Shown: in pieces, positions 36,130 to 49,023 of the stretch | Position numbering within the stretch: position 1 is the stretch's first letter | How the letters are laid out: every line of letters begins with the position of its first letter | Assembly (NCBI GenBank): GCA_025331445.1 | Contig: JAIWNE010000019.1 | Location: forward strand, 62,001-126,000 | Direction of reading: 5' to 3' | From: Blakeslea trispora | Taxonomy: Eukaryota; Mucoromycota; Mucoromycetes; Mucorales; Choanephoraceae | Length of the DNA stretch: 64,000 nt | The notes under the pieces: generated by a model | Told to the model about the DNA's origin: nothing | Seen by the model: only the letters and a program-made list of their open reading frames with translations | The model's database searches: none | Translations under genes and position numbers: made by a program

Positions 36130-36492
36130 AGGATTTCGTTGAATTTTAATTTGAATTTGAATATCTTTACTGTTTGCTTCCAGAACAAAAAGTGATCTTT
36201 AATGACATCATTTTAAGGCGCGTTCAACAGGAGGTGTAAACCAAGCCATTGTTGCCAACTGTTTTTTTTCTACCAAGCTGTTATATAGATTCAAAAATGA
36301 AAGAGGTTTGAGAAAGTTACAGGGAAAAAAAGAAACCCTGTTTTTGACTTGTTATTTACACAATATGCATTGAAATTAACTATAAAATGTTCCTGTGTAC
36401 GCTGACAAAATTATTAAATTTCATTCTTTCATTTTTTTTCTTTTTGTTTCTTTTTCTCTCTTCTTTCTTTTCTTTACTACTATTTGACGCCA
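36130..36492. promoter_or_regulatory. Upstream region of the NTE1-type gene
   Basis: 360 bp between the repeat copy and the NTE1 ATG. The last 60 bp are almost pure T/C on the coding strand, the leader style seen at several genes here. No firm TATA box. Confidence 0.35.
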
Positions 36493-39400
36493 ATGGATGA
36501 CACCATCAAGTCAGTGACTGTACCACCTCCTAGCGAGGTGCTCTATGAAACAGCTCAACAGCCACACCGTTCTCTTTTGACAAGAATCCTTGGCTTTGTA
36601 CCTATGATGTTACTTCGACTTGCTAGTTTTGCTACCATATCAGTCCCCCTCTTCTTTTACCGAATCTTGACTTGGTCATTTACCCTTCACTTAAACTTTT
36701 CATCCCTGCTGGTCGTCTTGGCAGTCTTTGCTACTGTTGTTTATCTTATTGTGCGCTATCGCTTTTTGACAAAGTATTCACGCTTAAAGCCAATCACTAA
36801 ACCACCCAAAGTTGCTTCATCCTTTGATTTACATCCCGACACAGAAGAAGATGATTATGCGGATTTCAGCAAGACTGGCAGCTACAAAAACTATCCAGAT
36901 GAGTTTCTATCTGCCTTTCTATCGTCGATTAAAATTTTTGGATACCTTGAGCAGCCAGTGTTTCATGAGTTGGCACGCCACCTTCAAACAAAGAAGTTAC
37001 TGGCCGGTGATACTCTTTTTAGAAACCCGGAACAAGAGCGCTCTTTCTATATTGTAGTTGACGGACACGTGCAAATGTTTGTCAAGCCTGAAAACAGTGA
37101 CAGCTCTCAAAACAATGATGATAGTGAGAGTGAGAGTGATTTTGAAGATTATCATCAGCCTTGGCAATCTGACTCCTTTGACTCTGGCAATACTCGAAAG
37201 CGAGATAAATTTAAAAATTACACGCTGATCAATGAAGTTGGCGCAGGAGGTACCTTGTCCAGCTTGTTTACCATCCTATCCATCTTTAGGGAAAGTTTCA
37301 ATCGATCAGAAGCAAAGGAGAGACAGAGACAGAAATCGTCTCAAAACATGCATCGTAATCCTACATCTCGTATAGCCCCTATGCTCATGGATCAACTTGC
37401 TGGTACTGGATCAGAAGAATGGCGTCAAGTGTTTCCTGGATTAGAGGATTCAAGTGGCTTGACCTCTCGTCCTAATTCAGACAATAGCAATCCTCATAAA
37501 GCCAACAAGACTGCAACGATGGCTGCTGCCATTTCTCAATTGACACACGAATTAGACGATGGTTATTTTGTAGCTGAGCAGGATGGACATGAATCAGAGC
37601 ATCAAGAGACGGCCAATGAGACGGCTATGCCAACACCATTACGCACAACATCAATTCCATCAGCTTTTCACAAGAAACGCGATAGTCCTCGACGTTCTTA
37701 CCGATCCGTTCACCCTAATATCATTGCTCGTGCTACTGTTGATACCACATTGGCTGTCATTCCTGAAGAAGCGTTTCATAAATTGACTCAGAAATTCCCC
37801 AGAGCAGCTGCCCATATTGTACAGGTGATTGTGACTCGATTTCAGCGTGTTACCTTGATGACCAGTCATCGCTATTTAGGACTGACAAAGGAACTACTAC
37901 GCTTAGAGAAATTAATAAACGAGTCAGCCATCAATCTGAGTGAATTACCAGCCAACTTTTTTGCACCTGGAGGCATGGACCGTCTGAGGCGCAAATTCAA
38001 CGATGAAGAGACATCCTCTCAAGATGATAATGGTAGCCTCAGTCCAGCCGAAATCAGTAGAAGCGAAAGTTCGGGTATCATTAGAGCTATCGGTATTATT
38101 GATATTCCTGGCACGCCATCTTTGCATATCAACAGTCCTGTCAATAACAAGTCAACCAACAATGATGAATCGCCCACCTCAACAGGAAAGGCTGGATCTC
38201 CTCACCTGATGCGTCAAAAAATAGATAGAAGAGGAGAATACAGTATGGAAGACGATGAACACTTGAGAAACTCAGTGATGCATTGTATCTCTAATGCTCT
38301 AGGAATTAAAGTAAAGACAAGTAATGATGCACCTCATGGAACACAGTCTCCACACTCGCTTACAATGTCACCTCGCAACCCTAGACGATTCCCTCAGTAT
38401 CCAATGGACCTGTTCTCTCATGCAGGTGCAGTAGATACAATCACTTCGCCTTCTATAGATGCTTTAGACAGTGCTTATGATGATGATATGGATGCTCGTT
38501 CGACTACTTCATCTGTACATTCAAGCAATACAAACTCAGACATCTTCAGTAACAAGCAATCTAAAGCATCTGATTCGATATCAGCTGATGATGTGCAGAT
38601 TCTGTATTTCCCCAAGGATGCAGTCTTGGTCAGAGAAGGTGTTCATAATAGCGGTTTGTTTTTTGTCATCGATGGTCTTCTTGAGGCATCGATGACACCA
38701 GCAACAGGCGAGGAGATCTTGAATGACGTTACTTCAGGCGATTCAATGAAAAAGAAGAGCAAAAATCATCATCAAGGTGCTCGTCATCGCAAATCTCGTA
38801 TGGTTGATCCTGACTTTGCCCTGTCTCCTTCTTCTTCAACCTCAACTACATCGGCACAACAACAGCAACAGGAGCCAATAAGTCAAGGTGGTGTAAACTA
38901 CATGAAATACAATACAAGCAGCGGCAAGGAAGACAAGGTGGTTGCATCTGAGGCTCCAGCTGGAAGATCCAAAGAGACTGATGATAACAAAGACGATTCT
39001 GAAAAGGTCAAGAAGCCCTTGTACATCATCAAGCCAGGTGGTCTTACTGGTTATTTGGATGCACTGACTGGCTTTCCTAGTTTTGTGGAAATCAAGGCCA
39101 AGACAGATACTTATGTAGGTTATGTCTCAAAGAAACGGCTAGACCGTATTATGGACAAAAATCCTGCAGTTATGCTTAAGCTTGCTAATGAGCTTGTGGG
39201 CCATGTTAGTCCATTAAGTAAGTAAATTAAAAGATCAATGCTCAGTGAAGAGAACATATTCTAATCGTCTAAACTAGTTTTACACATCGATATTGCTTTG
39301 GAATGGATGCAGGTGAATGCTGGTCAAATCATTCGCAAGGAAGGAGAACCAAGCAACGATCTATATATGGTACTTCATGGTCGTCTAAGATTGATTCGCG

Positions 39401-41574
39401 AAAAGAAGGACGGGCAGATTGAAATTATTGGAGAATTTGGTCATGGCGATAGTGTTGGTGAATTGGAGGTTCTAAGTAAGAATCTGTGTATAGTCTAATG
39501 TATTGAGCAATGTCTCATCATGTTCTTTTTTTTTAGCGGGTATTCCTACAGCTGCCACGCTTCATGCAATTCGTGATACTGAACTTGCTCGTATGCCAAA
39601 AACATTATTCAACGCTTTAGCTATGCGACATCCTGAAATCACACTACAAATTTCTCGTATGGTTGCTTTCAGATCACTTCAACTTATAACCCATAACAAT
39701 TCTACTCCTGGTAGTGGCCAAGCCCCCAATGTGTTCCAATTGAATTCAAAAGCTGATGCATCTGCTGCCATATCTTCCATCACTGATAGAGCTGACAACC
39801 GTTATCCTGAACTCTACGGCCGCAACAATGTCAACCTCAAGACAGTGGGTATCATCCCAGTCAATTCTTCTGTACCTGTGGCTGAGTTTGCTGAAAGCCT
39901 AAAGACAGAGTTATTGCATTCTGTGGGCGCTTCATGTGCTCTCTTGAACAGTGCTACAGTAACTACTATGATGGGTAAATATGCTTTCTCAAGATTGGGT
40001 AAGCTCAAAATGGCCTCATGGTTAGCTGAACAAGAAGAAAGATATCGTATTGTTCTCTATCTTGCTGACAGTGGTGTCACCTCTCAATGGACTCGCACCT
40101 GTATTCGACAGTCAGATTGCATTTTGTTGGTTGGTCTTGGCGATGGAGATCCTTCTGTTGGCGAATATGAACGCTTTTTGATCAACATGAAGACAACTGC
40201 TCGTAAAGAACTTGTCTTGCTTCATGGTGAAAGGTCCTGTACATCTGGCACAACACAGAATTGGCTTAAAGTAGGTATTTTTTTTTTAAATTTAAGAAGC
40301 ATGAAACTCAAACTCTCTCTTTTGTGCACCAAAAAAAAAAGAATCGTCTTTGGATTCAAGCACATCATCATGTTTACATGCCCATGAAACAACACGCAGC
40401 TTTAGCAGCTAGTGAGCGATTCAGACCTCCTTGGTTAGCTGAACAAGGCCGCAAAATGACAGCAGGTTCCATCAATATGCTGGCAAATGTAAAGGACCAA
40501 ATAAAAGAATACTATTCAGCTGTACCCAACTTTGGTCGTTTATTGGATGTCAAGAAATCAACAACGAATTCACTGAACGCTATGCACTCACCTTCTCGCA
40601 ATGACTTTGCTCGATTAGCACGTCGACTGTGCGGTAAATCAGTTGCATTGGTACTTGGTGGTGGTGGTGCTCGTGGTATAGGCCATGTGGGTGTGATCCA
40701 AGCCATTGAAGAGGCAGGCATTCCAATTGATATTATTGGTGGTACAAGCATTGGTAGTTTTGTGGGTGGTCTTTATGCCAAAAACATCGACCTGGTCTCA
40801 GTCATTGCAAGGAGTAAGATGTTTGCTGGCCGTGTCTCCAGTATTTGGAGACAATTGATGGATTTGACCTATCCAGTCACTGCCTGGTTCACTGGCCATG
40901 AATTCAACCGAGCTGTATGGAAATGTGTAGGCGATAGTCAGATTGAAGATTATTGGTTGCCTTATTTTGCTGTTACGACCAATATCACATTCTCTCGAAT
41001 GGAAGTACACACAACAGGTTATGCTTGGCGCTATATCCGTGCCTCCATGTCCCTTTCAGGCTATATGCCTCCTATATGTGACAATGGCAACTTGTTAGTC
41101 GATGGCGGTTATATGGATAACTTGCCTGTATCTGTAGCCAAGAGCATGGGTGCTGATATTATTATTGCAGTGGATGTAGCCTCGGAAGACGATACAAGTC
41201 CCGTGCATTATGGTGATTCTATCAGTGGTTGGTGGGCACTCTTGCATGGATTCAACCCCTTTAGAACATATAATGTGCCTAGTATTGCAGACATTCAAAG
41301 TCGACTTGCCTATGTCAGTAGTGTTGTTAAACTGGAAGAAGCTAAGATTACAGATGGCACACTGTATCTCAAGCTGCCTGTGCAACAGTGGGGAACACTT
41401 GAGTTTGCGAAATACAACGATATCTTTCAAACTGGTTATGAAGTTGGCCGAGAAGTAGTTAGCCGTTGGCGCAAAGCAGGCTATGCTTCCGGTAGAATCA
41501 ATGATTCTGTTACCAACTCAAAGTCAATAGGAAAAGAAGTGAAAGGAAAGAAAGGTAGACGAAATAGTGTTTAA
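36493..41574 (+). CDS. NTE1: NTE1-type lysophospholipase/phospholipase B (patatin-like, with cyclic-nucleotide-binding-like domains)
   Basis: Four exons (36493-39217, 39278-39475, 39537-40270, 40342-41574; introns 60-71 nt) give 1629 residues, the size of fungal NTE1. Two hydrophobic stretches near residues 30-90 anchor it in the ER membrane. A cyclic-nucleotide-binding-like domain lies near 140-200 (ERSFYIVVDGHVQMF). A second, broken by a long low-complexity insert, lies near 700-900 (LYFPKDAVLVREGVHN). A third starts near 910 (IDIALEWMQVNAGQ, LYMVLHGRLRLI). The patatin domain has the oxyanion loop LGGGGARGIGHVG (about 1320), nucleophile motif GGTSIGS (about 1350) and DGGYMDN (about 1472, catalytic Asp). 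The enzyme deacylates phosphatidylcholine to glycerophosphocholine. The in-frame codons before the ATG at 36493 (TTG start) are leader. Only 91 bp separate its stop from the prefoldin start. Confidence 0.96.
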
Positions 41575-41665
41575 AATAAAAAAAAAAAAAATTAGATTTT
41601 CGAGTTCCTACAAAGGAAAAATAAAAAAGAAATAGTGATACACTTTATTTCATTTTATTTTCAAC

Positions 41666-42144
41666 ATGTCTACACTTTCAGATGATACCATTCGCAAGGT
41701 GAATCTTGGGTATTGTTCTCTCTATTTCTTAAGAGTTTACTAACAGGCAACACAAGGTCTTTGTAGAATTACAAAGCAAATACGTTCATAGTCAACAACA
41801 AGCCAACACAACTAAAGCACAAATTGCAACCAAGCAACGCGAACGCAAACTTGCTGAATTAACACGTCGTGAATTGGACGGTTTAGATGATGACACAAAG
41901 ACTTATAAGCCTATCGGAAAGATGTAAGCAACTGATCACAAGAGAAAAAGAAAGTTGATGTACTCATTCAACATCTAGGTTCATTCAAAGCCCTTTAAAA
42001 GACATGAAGCAACAATATGTTGATGCTGTTACAAAAGCTGACGAAGATATCAAGGGCTTAGAAAAATCACAAAAATATTGGGAAAGAGCTGCTTATGATG
42101 CTCAAGCCAACCTCAAGGACATTCTTCAAGGTCCTAGAACTTAG
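41666..42144 (+). CDS. PFD1: Prefoldin subunit 1 (beta-type)
   Basis: Three short exons (41666-41698, 41757-41923, 41979-42144) give 121 residues, standard for prefoldin beta subunits. The sequence starts MSTLSDDTIRK and joins to VFVELQSKYVHSQQQ, giving the usual N-terminal coiled coil. The hairpin region DGLDDDTKTYKPIGKMFIQS matches the conserved beta-hairpin with YKPIGKMF, and a C-terminal coiled coil follows. Prefoldin hands unfolded actin and tubulin to the CCT chaperonin in the cytosol. It is tandem with NTE1 at a 91 bp distance, so its promoter must be very short or lie inside the NTE1 3' end. Converges with the ankyrin gene. Confidence 0.92.
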
Positions 42145-42297
42145 ATACACCAAAAATAAATAAAAAAAGAGAAGAAAACAAATTAGAAAGATTCCTACTT
42201 GGTCTTCTTTATTAAAATACACTATTTTCTTAATTGGATCACCTTTATGAAAGCCATTTCGTCAGTCTTTTTCTTTATTTTTTTTTTATTGTGTTTT

Positions 42298-44149
42298 TTA
42301 AACAATTCTTCGAAAGCTCGTTTTCGACCATGAAGTCTTTTTCTTAAGATAGCTTCGTACACCTATGGTGGCTTGTGAAGTTGTGCTTTCATTGCTCGCA
42401 TTTGAATCACTACTGACAACACTGCTACCACTACTAGCAACTACAGATGCTGTTGTGCGGCTCGACTTTTCCATTTCTTTTGTTGTTTTTGCACCTAGAG
42501 CCTTTAGGCCATCTGCAATGGAATTCAGTCCTCCTGATTTAGCCAAGTCAAGCGGAGTTGGTGTTTGCTTCAAGACATATGGATTCGGGCAGACACCCAG
42601 CTCACTTACTAATTTGGTGATCACTTTGAGTTTTCGGTTACGCACAGCATAATGAAGAGGAGTTTCCCCCTTATTGTCTTTGGGATCTGATTGACATTGG
42701 AACTCTCTGATCAAGAGAGTTGCTAGTTTTGACTTGCCTGTCATGCAAGCATAATGGAGTGGTGTTGCGCCTAAAAAAAAAGCTTATGAGTAAAAAATAA
42801 AGTAGGCTTTTTTTTTATTTTTATTTTTACCTTTCAGATCCGCTTTTTCCAAAAGAGCATATTGTGTTATTTTCAGAACATATAAAATCATTTCTTCTGA
42901 ACCACTTTGAATAGCTACATGGAGTGCAGTCTCACCAGAAGGACCTCGGTCCTCAAATAGACTAGTCTCGCCTGCCTTTAGTATCAAGTCAGCGCCGTTG
43001 ACATAACCCGATTTGACAGCCAGCATCAAAGGGGTAAACCAATCTTCCTTGTTGTAGGTCAATGGGTAAATATTGGTTTTGGCACCTGCCTCTATAATCT
43101 TTTGCAATGCAGCAGTATTCTTTACTGCAACCAGGGCATGAATTAAGCTGTATCCTTCCTTAACATCTTTTACTGTTTCAGAATTTTTTGCCACATCAGG
43201 TTTTCCTCCACGACGTAAATAATTTCTGTTCAACAAAATAAATCACGTGCTTTAATAAGAAAAGTTGAATAAGCTCTTACCCTACAAGTGTATCTACTTC
43301 TGCTTTGTTTGATCTTCCTTTTGCAATTGTGTTCCAGAAGCCATCTCCGCAAGCGAATGTCAGTATCTTTTCGGAGTATTCAATGGTAGGTAGTGAGTAA
43401 TACTGTTTGGGGGAATCAGGAGAAGGCGTATCTTCAATAGGCTGAATGAATACTTGAGATAGAGCAGTGGTGATGACAGCTTTATCTGTATCCAGACTGT
43501 TGTTGCTACTGCTGCTGATACTACTGTGACGATTGACAGAAGAAGACATGTCATCTGATAGAATAGAAGCATAGGTATCCATGTCTTGATTTAGTTCATG
43601 ATGTTCTATAATAGAAGAAGCGGTAGAGGAAGATGTGGAGGCAGAAGACAAGAGAGATAAGTTTGGATGAACAGACATCTCCGAATTAGCTTCTTCTGGT
43701 ACAGAGAGAGAGGTATAGATAGAAGAAGAACAAGAAGAGGACCTGCCTGAACTGGAAGAGAGTAAACTAGCGTTGCTTGAATGAGTTGCAGAAGAGCTTC
43801 GTCTTTGAAATGGATATAGAGCCTGTCCCAAACCTTGTAGTGAGCGTTGTTGATATTTATGACACACTTGATTTTCCCGCAAATGCATATGAAGGCGTTG
43901 CTCTAATTGAGCTTTTTGTTGTTCTAGTTCATTTAGGATATTAATCAAGGTATTGTATCGATCTGTCCAGTCAGTGACTAGCTTATCGATAGAGGTTTGT
44001 AAGCGGCTTTGAAGGTCAGTACAATTGACTTGGGCTATCAGGCTTTGAATGTCTAATTCTAGCCTATTTTTCTTATCTTTGGGTGTATGGGGCACAGGGG
44101 GGAGAGAGAGTTCTTGGTAATAATCTTCATGCTTTTGCTGACTCATCAT
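42298..44149 (-). CDS. Ankyrin-repeat protein with N-terminal coiled coil
   Basis: Three exons (44149 to about 43282, 43225-42831, 42770-42298; introns about 56 and 60 nt). I prefer the ATG at 44149 (MMSQQKHEDYYQ). A longer version from 44209 adds 20 hydrophobic residues coded by a T/C-rich leader-like tract, which I consider less likely. Residues about 30-120 form a coiled coil, followed by a long Ser-rich stretch. Four or five ankyrin repeats follow (WFTPLMLAVKSGYVNGADL, GETALHVAIQSGSEEMI, GATPLHYACMTGKSKLATL, GETPLHYAVRNRKLKVI, TPLDLAKSGGLNSIADGL). The tail is Ser/Thr-rich and basic at the end. A protein-interaction scaffold is likely; no specific homologue is recognised. A CCAAT box at 44320-44324 lies about 170 bp upstream of the start. 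Confidence 0.82.
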
Positions 44150-44675
44150 ACTTTTTTTTACCAGAAAAAACAACAATAAACAAGAAAGAGAAAGAAAGAA
44201 AGAAATCATGTTTTCTTCTGATTCTATTTTACGCTTCTTTTTCCCTTGTTTATTTTTATACTATTTTTTCATGCTTATCTTATTATCACCAAGAAGATGA
44301 AGAGAGAGTGATCGTCTAGCCAATCAGATTTGTTCAAATAAGGTATTTTCTTCAAAAAAAGAAAGAAAGAAGGAGTTTCGCTACAAAAAAGGTGATTCGC
44401 CGTTGGTCATTTTTCTCAGGGATACATTGTACTTTTGTTTGTTTTTGCTTTTCGTCTCCATGACGCAAATATAGTGGCTCGTGTTCATCATGGTTTTGTT
44501 TATTAAGAACAATGTAAAAATTAATTTAGTAAGTGTATAAAGCAGAGGTGGGGTAATCTATGAGTGAGGGTTAACTTCTGCCATTCCCATGCCTTCATAG
44601 CCTTGATTTTTCTTTACAAAAAGGCTTATCAAGTCTATTTGAAGAGTGAGTTCATCTGCTTAAATTTTTTTTTCT
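44150..44675. other. Spacer between ankyrin and permease genes
   Basis: Holds the T/C-rich (coding strand) leader of the ankyrin gene, the CCAAT box at 44320-44324, and the 3' flank of the permease gene. Nothing else is seen. Confidence 0.45.
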
Positions 44676-46572
44676 TTACTTACTGCTCCATTTTTGAGAT
44701 AGTGTGGATCTAAACTTGACATAGATGAACCAGATGGGAATAGCCAGGCATACAATACAAAGTGCTATTACACTTTCAATGGGTGCTTCTATAAATGGAG
44801 TTGTACACAAAAAGATTGCCACTAAACAGAATAAGATAGGTGTCGATAACCAAACACGATAAGGTCTCTTTAAATCAGGTTCTGTGTATCGAAGAATCAA
44901 TAATGAAAGTACTGCTAGAAAATGAAACCTATACTTATGTGTAAATTCAAAATTGCCTTTTTTTTTTTGTAAACAACACTTACAGCCAAGCAGCAAATGA
45001 ATAGAAATTGACAAGCACTCTAAATGAGCCTATCATAATCATGATGGTAGTGAAACTAGCTTGTAAGATCAAGGCCAGTATAGGTGTCTGTCTTGATTGG
45101 CTTAGTTTTCCAAAGACATTTGGAATATGTCCTTGTTTGGCAGAGACATAAATAATACGAGCTCCTGTGAATACACTTGCATTGGCAGACTATGAAAAGG
45201 GAGAGTTAAGATAAGCAGAAACAATGAATATGCCCTCCTTACCCCGAAACAACTTAAAGCAACACAGATAGCAAACACAATGCCACCTGCCGGACCAAAT
45301 ATCTTTTTACCAAGATCCATAGATACTGTATTGGTATGCATGACTACTTCAGGTCGTAATGTAGCTAAATAGGCTACATTGGACAGCATATAACAGAAGA
45401 CAACAAGGGGTATGCCAAAAATGATAACACGGGGTAAATCTCGATGAGGATTCTTCATTTCACCTGACACATAATTCAGGTTGTTCCATCCATCATACGC
45501 CCACAATCCTAAAGATGTCATTTTAAAAACTCTTTTTTTTTGCGCTTCTTTCTTGGCTTACCTGAATAGAAAGCAACAGTGAATTGACCAAAACTAATCG
45601 ATTGTATACCTTCAAATGGATTGCCCTGTAGACTAGTACCTATCACTAAACCTTTATTAGACAAGACGACAATACCTATGACTGAGACAACAATGGCTGT
45701 CAATAGCTTCACAACCGTCAGAACATCTTGAACTCGAATGCCTGCTCGAACAGATAATGCATTGATGGCAGTCAATATCATGAGACAAAGGACGGCCAAT
45801 AACTTGGGTAAGAATTTGGGAATGGCAGCATCTGCCAGTTCAACAGAGGCATCTGAATCATGGGGTGTATTTAACAGGTAGGTATGATAGGCAATACGAG
45901 ATACATATTCACCAAATACAATGCAAATAATGGCTAAATTGCCTGGTTTCTGTACAATGATGGTCACGAATTCAAACATAAAAGAGACTAAACTGCCAAA
46001 GGCCCTGCCTAAATAAACTGCCTCTCCTCCATTCATCGGAAGCATAGCACCTAGTTCTGCATAACATAAAGCTCCCGATAATGCCAATAATCCGGAAATA
46101 AACCAAACGACTAATGCTGTTCCATAAGCACCTGTTGATTCAAGCACAGGGCCTAAACAAGTTGAATTCATGGTATACGGTCAATAATTATGGCTGCTGG
46201 CGTTGTCTTTTCTTTCTTTCGTTTACCTGGCGAACTAAATAGACCACTCCCGATCATCATACCTATCACTAGACCTAGTCCATTCCAAAAGGAGACTTTC
46301 TTTTGAAGTTCAGGACCTCTTGCCTGAGTTTGAGAAAGAGGAATCATGGGAATGGTATCGAAACTAAAGACAGATGTTGAAGAGTCGTTGCTATAACGGG
46401 CCGTTGGTAGTAAGGTTTGATCGACTCGATCGCTTTCATCGTCTTCAAAGAGATGTGAGCCTGTACTGAAGAGAGAGTCAACGTCGGAATGACGACGATG
46501 AAGCTCCGTGTCCAAGTCATGTGTGTCTACTTGAGCGTACATGCTGTTATTATGATGGCTGGTAGACTGCAT
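44676..46572 (-). CDS. LAT-type amino-acid permease (APC superfamily)
   Basis: Five exons (46572-46227, 46152-45562, 45508-45243, 45189-44984, 44928-44676) join in phase to 553 residues. After a cytosolic N-terminus of about 95 residues, rich in Ser and Asp, comes the APC signature in TM1: GLGLVIGMMIGSGLFSSPG (helix break that binds the amino group). Further signatures are GALCYAELGAMLPMNGGEAVYL (TM2-3), LWAYDGWNNLNYVSGEMKNP (TM6, substrate site), and a 12-helix pattern overall. The closest family is the eukaryotic L-type/y+L exchanger group and fungal relatives such as yeast Mup1. Substrate cannot be told. The stretch before 46572 contains in-frame ATGs up to 46662, but reads as leader; a CCAAT box sits at 46659-46663. 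Confidence 0.92.
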
Positions 46573-47967
46573 GGTTTTGATACATGATCTTGGTTCAACA
46601 AAAAAAAAATAGGAAAAGAAGCTTACTACACACACATACATGATTTGTATTTTTACAGCCAATGAGCTTTGGTCCCTTTATTGAGCTTCAATTCAGACAA
46701 TTCGAAAAAATTAAATTGGACAAGAGTTATAGCTGACAATGCGTGTATTCTCATTACACACATCAGCCATACGGTTGTTACATAAGCAAACAAGTATAGA
46801 ACACATGGCCTAAACTAGAAAACCAAAAGATAAATGTTACTCCTAGCTACTTGGCTTTTTTTTTCCTTTACTTCTTTTATCGCTATAAGCGTTGGCTTGG
46901 ATTATGCAAAATTACCTTTTTTATCATACTAATACTCGGCAGAAAGAGGACTTCTTTGACTCAAGGCAAGACAAGCTATCTTTATTGCCGACTTCAAGCA
47001 AAAGCTCAGCTGAAACCTAGGGGCATCATTGAAGCTGCCATACAACTTATCATTTATAACAATTTCCTTATTAAGTCAGTACAAGTATTATATCCAATGT
47101 TCTTCATCTTGCTTCAAGTGATTCTTGAGAGTTCTTTCTCTTTTCCTTCATCATGGACAGCACTCTGATTTTAGTAGAAGCTCCTAAGTAATGCTCTTTC
47201 TTGGCTGCTGATTGAATACACTAACCCAAATTTCTCCCTCTTTAGGCTTCTCTCCAGTTATTAGGATTTGCAGACTTGACTAGCTTGATATGCCTTCTCC
47301 CTTTCTAGAAAAAAAACTCTCTCTCTTTAACCCAATATCTCGATATTTTTGGATAAGGAAGGGGGGTGAGTAGGTTTTCATCCTGCTGATTCGATATGAA
47401 TAACAAGCTTCATTTTTTTAGCCATTCATCAGAAAACCACTCTTATACGAAACAAAGCCCCAGTGACAATAGGTTAGTTTGTATGTGGTTATGAAATGTA
47501 ACTCGATAGAATGCTTTATGTGCTAATCATTTTTAAGCACTTTTCCTTGTATGGAATTTAAACTAGCTCTCTGGTTAAAAAAGAATACTGTTTCGCAGCA
47601 CAACTCTTAATGTTGACTTGTGACTTCATTCGTCGATGAATTAAAAATAGCTCCATACACACACAACAACAACAGAAAAAAAAAATATTATTATTGGTGC
47701 ACGAATAGTTTGTGGAGATACTTTATTGCCTCTTTTTCTCTTTTTCTTTATTGGTTTTTTTTTATCTTTCTTTTATATACATACAATCATCTCTATTAAC
47801 AGACATTCATAAGCATAACTCATATACACATATACTCTTTACATACAATACATACATTCATACACACACATATATATATCTATACTTGTTTACGTACACA
47901 CAAACTATCCTTGTTATCCTCTTTCTTTAATATCCCATACACATATACACAACCCTATTTATCTATT
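46573..47967. promoter_or_regulatory. Divergent intergenic region between permease and Cut8/Sts1-type genes
   Basis: 1.4 kb without coding sequence. The left end contains a CCAAT box (46659-46663). The right end (about 47780-47960) is full of ACATA/CATACA repeats and T/C runs, typical leader-like sequence of the next gene. Confidence 0.4.
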
Positions 47968-49023
47968 ATGGCATACTTACAAACAAACCAATCTAACGAT
48001 ATGTATCGAGGTATGTCAGCTTGCCTATGATTTAAAAAAAATAGAGAGAGAGAATCTAACGTCTATCTGATTTAGGTCGTAAGCGTAGACCTTCAGAAGA
48101 TGAAGAAATGACTGAGACAGTAAGCAGACCCATGTTAATCCGCAAATCCAAAACACCTGAACAAAAACGACAACGAACCCATCTCCAAAAACGATCTACA
48201 CGAGGCGCCTTGTTAGGTAAAATAAAACTAACATAAAGGGATAACCATCATCTAATATACTATGATAGAGACACTTGATAAAGAAGCTTTGATTCGTCTG
48301 ATTGATTCCCTAGTAAAGACACAGTCCATTGTACAGAGAGACATTATGAACTATATTCCTGCACCAACCATTCATTCGGCCATGAGTGTTCTGTCTGACT
48401 TGGAAAAGAAGTTTATCCAATCTTTCCCCTTTAAGAAGCATGGACCTGGTAGAGACGATTATACATATTCAAGAGTACAAGAAGCTCTTACTGATTTAGT
48501 GGTAAATTACCCCTTTTTTTCAAAAAAAAAGAAGAAAAGTCAATACTGACGTTGTGTATAATAGGATACAATGACTCAATATGCCAATCATTTTACCTCG
48601 TCCCAAATATTCCCTTCCAATTCCTTTACCTTTCTAGATCATGTCACCCATATGGCCCATCGGTTGCCTAACTGGGAAAACGAAGACAACAATCAATTGA
48701 AAAAAGAACTTTACCAAGATCTCAACTCGTTTTGGAAAACAGCCATTTTGACCACAGCATCCAAATTATCTACCCATCAATACAACCCAGATGCAGTACG
48801 TGAATGGGCCAAGCAGCTGGCTGAACATCATCGCTATACAGGCAATCATTATTTTACAGATTCTGTGGTTGAATTCACTCGGCAACTAGGCTATTGGATG
48901 GAAGAACACCCCTTTCCAATCCCATCTTCTTCTTCTACTACTACTACTACTACTCATCACTGTCTAACACCCCTAGAAAACACATTAATTTCTTCTCATT
49001 TTGTTGTAGGTGATAGAGGATAA
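47968..49023 (+). CDS. Cut8/Sts1-type nuclear proteasome tether
   Basis: Four exons (47968-48010, 48076-48216, 48269-48501, 48565-49023; introns 52-65 nt) give 291 residues. The N-terminus is short and strongly basic (RGRKRRP, KQRQR-like stretches), with a likely nuclear localisation signal. Cut8/Sts1 N-termini hold Lys residues that carry ubiquitin for proteasome binding. The core helical domain starts LDKEALIRLIDSLVKTQ and includes MSVLSDLEKKFIQSFPF with YSRVQEALTDLV, then LPNWENEDNN and SFWKTAI, all as in the family. It anchors 26S proteasomes at the nucleus. The C-terminal residues are a Ser/Thr run from a CT-rich trinucleotide tract (48925-48956). Confidence 0.88.

Noticed and set aside
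44150..44209. Signal-anchor N-terminus for the ankyrin protein from the upstream ATG
   Set aside because: The hydrophobic residues come from a T/C-rich leader tract like those before other genes here; the ATG at 44149 is a better start.
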